From the NCBI GenBank assembly GCA_031732755.1, contig JAVMKI010000070.1:13638-77637 (forward strand): 64,000 nt of DNA, in the 5' to 3' direction. The notes beneath the pieces are model-generated. The model saw only the letters and a list, made by a program, of their open reading frames with translations. It did not search any database and was not told the origin of the DNA. Positions 58,989 to 64,000 of the stretch are shown in pieces. Made by a program: the position numbers and the translations under genes. Positions within the stretch are counted from its first letter, which is position 1. Each line of letters starts with the position of its first letter. The stretch comes from Contendibacter sp031732755. GTDB taxonomy: Bacteria > Pseudomonadota > Gammaproteobacteria > Competibacterales > Competibacteraceae.

Positions 58989-60002
58989 ATGTCCCGACGG
59001 GTTGCCGTCTGTCTGGAAGTGATGGTGTGCGAGGACGAATTGCGCATGGACGACCCTCTGCTGGATGAGGACAAGCAGGAGGACACCGAGGACGAAGCGG
59101 TTGTGGAAGAGGATTTGGAATCGCTGGGAGCCTCTTGGCCAGCGCCGGTGGCAACCAACCGGGAATTTACCCCGGAGGAATTGGACGCCACCCGCATGTA
59201 CCTGAGCGAAATTGGTTTTTCCCCACTGCTCAGCGCCCAGGAAGAAATCTACTATGCGCGGCGAACCCTTCAGGGTGATGCTAGCGCCCGCAACCGCATG
59301 GTGGAAAGCAATCTGCGTTTGGTGGTGAAAATCGCCAGGCGCTACATGAATCGGGGCCTGAGCCTGCTTGACCTGATCGAGGAGGGCAATCTGGGACTGA
59401 TTCACGCGGTCGAGAAATTCGACCCGGAGCGCGGTTTTCGGTTTTCCACCTATGCGACCTGGTGGATTCGGCAGACTATCGAGCGGGCGCTGATGAACCA
59501 GACCCGCATTATCCGGTTGCCCATCCACATTATCAAGGAAATCAACGGCTACCTGCGAACCGCTCGCCAACTGGCGCAGACACTGGACCGTGAGCCAACC
59601 GCCGAGGACATCGCGCAGGCCATGGGCAAATCAGTGGCCGAGGTAAAACGGATGTTGCAGCTCAACGAACGAGTGGCCTCGGTGGACACGCCAATCGGCA
59701 AGGACGAGGATCGGTCGCTGCTCGACGCCATTCCCGACGACAACAATCACGATCCAGCGCAATGGTTGCAGGAAGCCGATCTCAACGACAAGCTCGAACA
59801 GTGGCTCGGTCAGTTGAACGACAAGCAGCGTATCGTGGTGGAGCGGCGGTTTGGCCTGGGCGGCCAGGACAAGGCCACCCTGGAACAGGTCGGCAATGAA
59901 ATCGGCGTGACCCGCGAGCGGGTGCGCCAGATTCAGATCGACGCCTTGCGCCGATTGCGCCATATCCTGGAAAGCGAAGGCTTTCGCCGAGATTATCTAT
60001 AA
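58989..60002 (+). CDS. rpoS: RNA polymerase sigma factor RpoS
   Basis: The 337-residue sigma-70 family protein has region 1.2 (DATRMYLSEIGFSPLLSAQEE), region 2 (NLRLVVKIARRYMNRGLSLLDLIEEGNLGLIHAVEKFD, positions 112-149; FRFSTYATWWIRQTIERA), region 3 and region 4 (VVERRFGLGGQDKATLEQVG, GVTRERVRQIQ). Its size and the short acidic N-terminus fit RpoS rather than RpoD. It controls stationary-phase and general stress genes. ATG at 58989 has a GAGGAGG site seven bases upstream; the TTG at 58974 is less likely. The 289-base gap before it has no recognisable gene. Confidence 0.95.
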   Translation: MSRRVAVCLEVMVCEDELRMDDPLLDEDKQEDTEDEAVVEEDLESLGASWPAPVATNREFTPEELDATRMYLSEIGFSPLLSAQEEIYYARRTLQGDASARNRMVESNLRLVVKIARRYMNRGLSLLDLIEEGNLGLIHAVEKFDPERGFRFSTYATWWIRQTIERALMNQTRIIRLPIHIIKEINGYLRTARQLAQTLDREPTAEDIAQAMGKSVAEVKRMLQLNERVASVDTPIGKDEDRSLLDAIPDDNNHDPAQWLQEADLNDKLEQWLGQLNDKQRIVVERRFGLGGQDKATLEQVGNEIGVTRERVRQIQIDALRRLRHILESEGFRRDYL

Positions 60003-60051
60003 GCGTAAGTACGCCCAGCCCCCTCTCCCCAACTCGCGGCGTGGGGGCGGC

Positions 60052-60429
60052 TCAATCTCCCAGCAGCAACAGCGCCGCCGCAACCCGGCGGCCTTCCAGC
60101 ATGATGATGTTGTAGGTGCGGCAGGCAGCGGCCGTATCCATGACCTCCACTCCCACCCCGCGCTCCAGCAAGGAACGCAGCAAGGGCGGACGCGGAAACC
60201 GCTGGCGGGCGCCCGTGCCCAGCAGTACGATTTCCGGTTCCAGGCCGGCGATGACCTCAAAATGACTTTCCACCAGATCGCCAAAAGTCTGCGGCGGCCA
60301 GTCGTTCACCAACCGATCGGGAGCGACGATCACGCTCCGCCGGAACTCCTGCTGGTTGATCTGGACCCAATCTGGGCCATAGCGGGTGATGGAATAACGG
60401 TTCATGGCGCTGTCAAGACTGAAACGCAT
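60052..60429 (-). CDS. Mth938-domain (DUF498) protein
   Basis: The 125-residue protein has the Mth938-like pattern: SITRYGPDWVQINQQEFRRS, VIVAPDRLVNDWPP, PEIVLLGTGARQRFPRP and TAAACRTYNIIMLEGRRVAAALL. Members are small single-domain proteins, human AAMDC among them; the bacterial role is unknown. I chose the ATG at 60429, with GAGG eight bases before it; a later ATG (60405) is also possible. It ends 49 bases from the rpoS stop, on the opposite strand. Confidence 0.88.
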   Translation of the reverse strand: MRFSLDSAMNRYSITRYGPDWVQINQQEFRRSVIVAPDRLVNDWPPQTFGDLVESHFEVIAGLEPEIVLLGTGARQRFPRPPLLRSLLERGVGVEVMDTAAACRTYNIIMLEGRRVAAALLLLGD

Positions 60430-60579
60430 GGTAATCCCTCGAAACGCACGGTGGTGTCGCGGACCAACGAATTCATCCAGTATGCTGTCCCCCCTCAGAG
60501 TCGGCAACGCTCGCAATGTTCCCAGCCATTGCGAATCGTTTCTGCCCCCGCCCTATTGTCGTGATCGGAAAAACGCGCG

Positions 60580-61284
60580 ATGACCGAAGCCGCCCCCCAC
60601 ACCATTCATGCCCTGGAACTTGGGCGCATGGGTAATTTCATCTATGTGATCCACGACCATGCCACCGACCGCGCGGCGATCGTGGACCCAGCTTGGGACG
60701 TACCCAGCATCCTGGCCCTGACCGAGCGGCACGGGTTGCGCATCACCGATATTCTGCTGACCCATAGCCACTTCGATCACATCAACGGGGTCGAGGCGCT
60801 GTTGCGCGCCAGCGATGCCCAACTGCACTTGCTACGAGCCGAGGCGGCGTTCTGGAATCGTTATACCGACATGCCGACCCTGCACGATGGTGGCGACCGC
60901 ATCGCGCTGGGCGCGACCGAAATCGAGGTTTTGCACACACCTGGCCACACGCCCGGTTCGGCCTGCTATCGGCTGGGCAACCAGGTGCTGACCGGCGACA
61001 CCCTGTTCGTGTTCGGCTGCGGGCGCTGCGACTTGCGCGGCGGCGACCCGGAGCAGATGTATCACAGTTTGCGTCGGCTGGGCGAACGGTTGCCAGGCGG
61101 CACATTGATCCGCCCTGGCCACAACTACGGCATTACCCCAACCTCGACCCTGATCGAACAACTCGCGGGCAATCCTTTCCTGCATTTCGACGACTGCCCT
61201 GATTTCGTCGAGTATCGGATGCACTTGCACGACCGGGAAGAACCGTACCGACCCGAACCCCGTCCGATTCGTCACTCTCGTTGA
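60580..61284 (+). CDS. metallo-beta-lactamase-fold hydrolase (glyoxalase II-like)
   Basis: The 234-residue protein has the zinc site THSHFDHINGV (H-x-H-x-D-H), HTPGHTPGSACY, LTGDTLFVFGCGRCDL and RPGHNYG, in the order of hydroxyacylglutathione hydrolase and related persulfide dioxygenase-like enzymes. The C-terminal substrate domain of full GloB is short here. It likely hydrolyses a thioester or related compound; the substrate is not determined. A short dyad (ACCATGCC 61297-61304, GGCATGGT 61316-61323) follows the stop. Confidence 0.88.
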   Translation: MTEAAPHTIHALELGRMGNFIYVIHDHATDRAAIVDPAWDVPSILALTERHGLRITDILLTHSHFDHINGVEALLRASDAQLHLLRAEAAFWNRYTDMPTLHDGGDRIALGATEIEVLHTPGHTPGSACYRLGNQVLTGDTLFVFGCGRCDLRGGDPEQMYHSLRRLGERLPGGTLIRPGHNYGITPTSTLIEQLAGNPFLHFDDCPDFVEYRMHLHDREEPYRPEPRPIRHSR

Positions 61285-61443
61285 AAGGCGACTAAAACCA
61301 TGCCGAACCGCTCAAGGCATGGTCACCGCGAGCGCCTGCAAGCGGGTGATGCTGACCGACCATCGCCGCCGCGCCGGTTCCCGCTATCCATAACGTGGTT
61401 TTTGCACAACTCCTCGAAGCGGTCCTGATCGCTGAGTCAATCC

Positions 61444-62415
61444 ATGCTCGTCAATTGCACCACTTACGCTGACGGTCGCAAGTTGCCCAACACGGCGCTG
61501 GAAGACGTACCCATGCTGCGCGACCGGCCGGATGTCTTCGTCTGGCTGGGATTGCGCGAACCGGACGAGGATTTGATGGCGCGGGTGCAAGACTTGTTCG
61601 GCCTACACGAACTGGCCGCCGAAGACGCCCACCATGCGCACCAGCGACCCAAGGTGGAGCTGTACGGCGATTGCCTGTTCGTGGCGCTGAAGACCGCGCA
61701 AATGAACGCGGGCAAGGTGGATTTTGGAGAAACCCACCTATTCGTCGGACCGCGTTATCTGGTGACGGTGCGCCATGGCGCCTCGTTGCCTTATGCGGCG
61801 GTGCGCGCCCGCTGCGAGAGCAACCCGCGCCTGCTGCGCAAGGGGCCAGGCTTCGTGCTGTACGCCATCCTCGACTTTGTGGTGGACAACTATTTTCCGA
61901 TCCTCCACGCCGTGGAAGATGCGGTGGAGGACCTGGAAGAGCGGCTTTTCAAGGGCGATTTCGCGCAGGACGACCTCGGCCGGCTGTATCAATTCAAACG
62001 CGACCTGGTGGAACTGCGCCGCGCCGCCGCGCCGTTGGTCGAGGTCTGCGGTTATCTGTTGACCGATGTCTTCACGGACCACCTTCCCGATGACATCCGG
62101 CCTTATTTTCGCGATGTCCACGATCACGCCCTGCGCATCAACGAAGCGTTGGACACCATCCGGGAAACGCTGGCGCTAGCTCTGCAAATCAGCCTGTCGT
62201 TGGGCGCGGCCCGCCAGAACGAGGCGACCAAACGCCTGGCGGGCTGGGGCGCGTTGCTGGCGATTCCCACCATGGTGTTCAGCATCTATGGCATGAACTT
62301 CAAGGGCTGGTTTCCCGAGCTGGAATGGACCTATGGCTATCCGGTCGTCATGGGGAGCGTAACGGTAGCGTGTCTGCTGCTGTATCGCAACCTGAAGAAA
62401 TCCGGGTGGTTATAG
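61444..62415 (+). CDS. corA: CorA-family magnesium/cobalt transporter
   Basis: The 323-residue protein has an N-terminal cytoplasmic domain (DVFVWLGLREPDEDLMARVQ, HHAHQRPKVELYGDCLFVALK) and two C-terminal membrane helices separated by the hallmark YGMNFKGWFPELEW loop (GMN motif), and a positively charged tail. It forms a pentameric divalent-cation channel. The trmO start overlaps its stop by one base. Confidence 0.95.
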   Translation: MLVNCTTYADGRKLPNTALEDVPMLRDRPDVFVWLGLREPDEDLMARVQDLFGLHELAAEDAHHAHQRPKVELYGDCLFVALKTAQMNAGKVDFGETHLFVGPRYLVTVRHGASLPYAAVRARCESNPRLLRKGPGFVLYAILDFVVDNYFPILHAVEDAVEDLEERLFKGDFAQDDLGRLYQFKRDLVELRRAAAPLVEVCGYLLTDVFTDHLPDDIRPYFRDVHDHALRINEALDTIRETLALALQISLSLGAARQNEATKRLAGWGALLAIPTMVFSIYGMNFKGWFPELEWTYGYPVVMGSVTVACLLLYRNLKKSGWL

Positions 62416-63110
62416 TGTTCCCGTTCGCGCCCATCGGGGTGATTCACTCCTGCTTTCGCGAGAAATTCGGCATTCCGCGTCAGTCGGGGCTGGCGCCCGC
62501 CGCGCGGGCCACGCTGGAACTGTTGCCGCCGTACGGTCAACCGGCGGCGGTGCGCGGGCTAGAGGATTTCTCGCATCTATGGCTGGTGTTCGTCTTCCAT
62601 GGCATCCCGGCGGGGCGTTGGCAACCGACAGTACGCCCGCCGCGCCTGGGTGGCAATCGGCGACTGGGCGTGTTCGCCACCCGTTCCCCGTTCCGGCCCA
62701 ACGCCATCGGCCTGTCGGCGGTCAAACTGGATCGCCTGACGATTCGTCAGGGTCAGGTCGTGTTGCATCTGGCGGGCGTGGATTTGCTGGATGGCACACC
62801 GGTGCTGGACATCAAACCCTACCTGCCCTACGCCGACCGAATCGCGGAAGCCAGCGGTGGTTTCGCGCCTGAAACGCCACCGACGGAATCCACCGTGGAG
62901 TTCAGCCCGGCGGCCAGCGCCTTCTGCGCGGCTTGGCCCGAGGGTGACTTGCGGGAACTGATCAACCAGCTTCTGCGCCAGGATCCGCGCCCGGCCTACG
63001 CGCGCGCCGACCCCACTCCGCAAGTACATGGCATGAAGCTGTATAACCTGGATGTGCGTTGGGAAACGCGGGGCGGGACCGCGTATGTGATGGAGATCGC
63101 GAAGATATAG
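62415..63110 (+). CDS. trmO: tRNA (N6-threonylcarbamoyladenosine(37)-N6)-methyltransferase TrmO
   Basis: The 231-residue protein has the TsaA/TrmO domain: APIGVIHSCFREKFGIPRQSG, VRGLEDFSHLWLVFVFH, TVRPPRLGGNRRLGVFATRS, RPNAIGLSAVKLD and LLDGTPVLDIKPYLPY, with the C-terminal QDPRPAYARA tail shared with E. coli TrmO. It methylates the t6A37 of tRNAs using SAM. The start is GTG at 62415, overlapping the corA stop. Confidence 0.95.
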   Translation: MFPFAPIGVIHSCFREKFGIPRQSGLAPAARATLELLPPYGQPAAVRGLEDFSHLWLVFVFHGIPAGRWQPTVRPPRLGGNRRLGVFATRSPFRPNAIGLSAVKLDRLTIRQGQVVLHLAGVDLLDGTPVLDIKPYLPYADRIAEASGGFAPETPPTESTVEFSPAASAFCAAWPEGDLRELINQLLRQDPRPAYARADPTPQVHGMKLYNLDVRWETRGGTAYVMEIAKI

Positions 63111-63272
63111 TGGACCTTGTCGACCCGACGAGGATTTGGGCTCGAAAAAGGCACCGAACGCGCGGGTTCCGCAAGAGGCGCAACACCCCACCGCGCAATG
63201 CCCACGGCGCCGAATCAGACTGCGGCGGCGTGGAAGGCAATCCGCGAAACGAAACGATTCGGAGATCGGAAC

Positions 63273-64000
63273 ATGGTGGAATTCTTAAGCGAATACGGAA
63301 TGTTTCTGGCCAAGGCGGCGACGATCGTGGCGGCGGTGCTGGTGATCGCGGGTGGGATCGTGGCATTGGCGGCGCGCGGTGGCGAAGCGGCGGAGAGCCG
63401 GGGAAAGCTGGACATTCGCCATTTGAACGATGACTACGACGGCATGGCCCTGGCCCTCAAGGCCGCGACCCTGCCGAAAAAGGCGCTCAAACAAGCGCGC
63501 AAGGAGCAAAAGGCGCGCGATAAGCAACAGGATAAGACCGCGCGACGCCGGGTGTTCGTGCTGAATTTTCATGGCGACCTGCGCGCGGCGGCGGTGGCGT
63601 CCTTGCGCGAGGAAGTGACGGCGGTGCTGACTGTCGCCCAGCCCGAAGACGAAGTGATGGTGCGGTTGGAAAGCACCGGTGGATTGGTGCATAGCTATGG
63701 TCTGGCGGCGGCGCAGTTGTTGCGGATTCGCGATCGCCGGGTGAAATTGACGGTGGCGGTGGACAAGGTCGCGGCCAGTGGCGGCTATCTGATGGCGTGC
63801 GTTGCCGACCGTATCATCGCCGCGCCGTTCGCCATTCTCGGCTCCATTGGCGTGATCGCCCAGTTACCGAATTTCAACCGGCTGCTCAAAAAACACGACA
63901 TCGACTACGAACAGTTCATGGCTGGCGAATTCAAGCGCACGGTCACGCTGTTCGGTGAGAACACCGACAAGGGCCGCCACAAGTTTCAGGAGGAAATCGA
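63273..64000 (+). CDS. sohB: SohB-family inner-membrane protease (partial)
   Basis: The visible 242 residues start MVEFLSEYGMFLAKAATIV, with one N-terminal membrane helix, a Lys/Arg/Gln-rich linker and the S49 protease core: VLNFHGDLRAAAVASLREEV, VMVRLESTGGLVHSYGLAAAQ, VDKVAASGGYLMACVADRII (catalytic Ser in the ASGGY motif) and FAILGSIGVIAQLPNFNRL. SohB is a signal-peptide-peptidase-like enzyme. GGAGA precedes the ATG by eight bases. The gene runs past the end of the window. Confidence 0.95.
   Translation, partial: MVEFLSEYGMFLAKAATIVAAVLVIAGGIVALAARGGEAAESRGKLDIRHLNDDYDGMALALKAATLPKKALKQARKEQKARDKQQDKTARRRVFVLNFHGDLRAAAVASLREEVTAVLTVAQPEDEVMVRLESTGGLVHSYGLAAAQLLRIRDRRVKLTVAVDKVAASGGYLMACVADRIIAAPFAILGSIGVIAQLPNFNRLLKKHDIDYEQFMAGEFKRTVTLFGENTDKGRHKFQEEI

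Noticed and set aside
58787..59197. Minus-strand open frame with a hydrophobic stretch (WWIVVLTLGLMPVL) between surE and rpoS
   Set aside because: It overlaps the start of rpoS antisense, has no clear start site, and I cannot link it to a family, so it was not called as a gene.
60440..60579. Gap between the Mth938-domain gene and the hydrolase gene checked for a tRNA
   Set aside because: No cloverleaf-compatible arms or GTTCRANYC-type T-loop were found.

Overview
The window is a high-GC stretch of a gammaproteobacterial chromosome. The evidence is gene order: ubiH-pepP-ygfB on the minus strand faces a short coiled-coil gene-zapA-6S RNA-fau-rpiA on the plus strand, as in enterics and pseudomonads. 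A surE-rpoS pair, an Xps-type type II secretion cluster, GlmS, DarP, SohB and TrmO also fit. A very large glycogen branching enzyme and two tandem porins would suit a glycogen-storing member of the Chromatiales/Competibacter side of the class, but that placement is inference. No tRNA, rRNA, CRISPR array or intact insertion sequence was seen.

Layout. 1-4.7 kb: the tail of a KDO-transferase-like gene, a giant MscS-type channel, a Uma2 nuclease and a decayed stretch holding a truncated UPF0114 (YqhA) remnant. 4.7-6.3 kb: a two-gene ABC exporter. 6.3-11.8 kb: the ubiquinone/PepP/YgfB operon and the divergent zapA-6S-fau-rpiA block. 11.9-14.6 kb: two paralogous porins, each with its own matching promoter and terminator. 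14.9-18.4 kb: a 1,161-codon glycogen branching enzyme in which a degenerate half-enzyme is fused in front of a complete one. 18.6-23.6 kb: a Spy/CpxP-like periplasmic protein, GlmS and dTDP-rhamnose genes rmlA, rmlC and rmlD (no rmlB). 23.8-25.0 kb: a markedly AT-rich membrane acyltransferase, probably acquired. 25.0-35.8 kb: a complete gspE-F-G-H-I-J-K-L-M-N-D operon, in the order of the Xanthomonas xps cluster. 35.8-41.5 kb: a TPR/O-GlcNAc-transferase-like protein, a strongly expressed secreted protein of unknown function with an attenuator-like leader, and a secreted Asp-box (sialidase-like) protein. 41.6-53.3 kb: an ABC-dependent surface-polysaccharide cluster (Wzm/Wzt-like exporter, a glycosyltransferase fused to a PIG-L deacetylase, GNAT protein, further glycosyltransferases, an epimerase, two membrane proteins). 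53.4-64 kb: an FMN glutamate-synthase-like protein, a short DarP, a lytic transglycosylase lipoprotein, Lnt, SurE, RpoS, a Mth938-domain protein, a metallo-beta-lactamase-fold hydrolase, CorA, TrmO and the start of SohB.

How it fits together. Much of the window concerns the cell envelope. GlmS and RmlACD supply amino-sugar and rhamnose precursors. The 41.6-53.3 kb cluster assembles and exports a glycan. The type II system can export folded proteins, and the two secreted proteins encoded just after it are natural candidate substrates. Lnt, the lytic transglycosylase, the porins and the Spy-like chaperone maintain the envelope. The most unusual items are the tandem branching enzyme, the attenuator-like leader before the secreted unknown protein, the GT4-PIG-L fusion, and the matched promoter/leader pair of the two porins.
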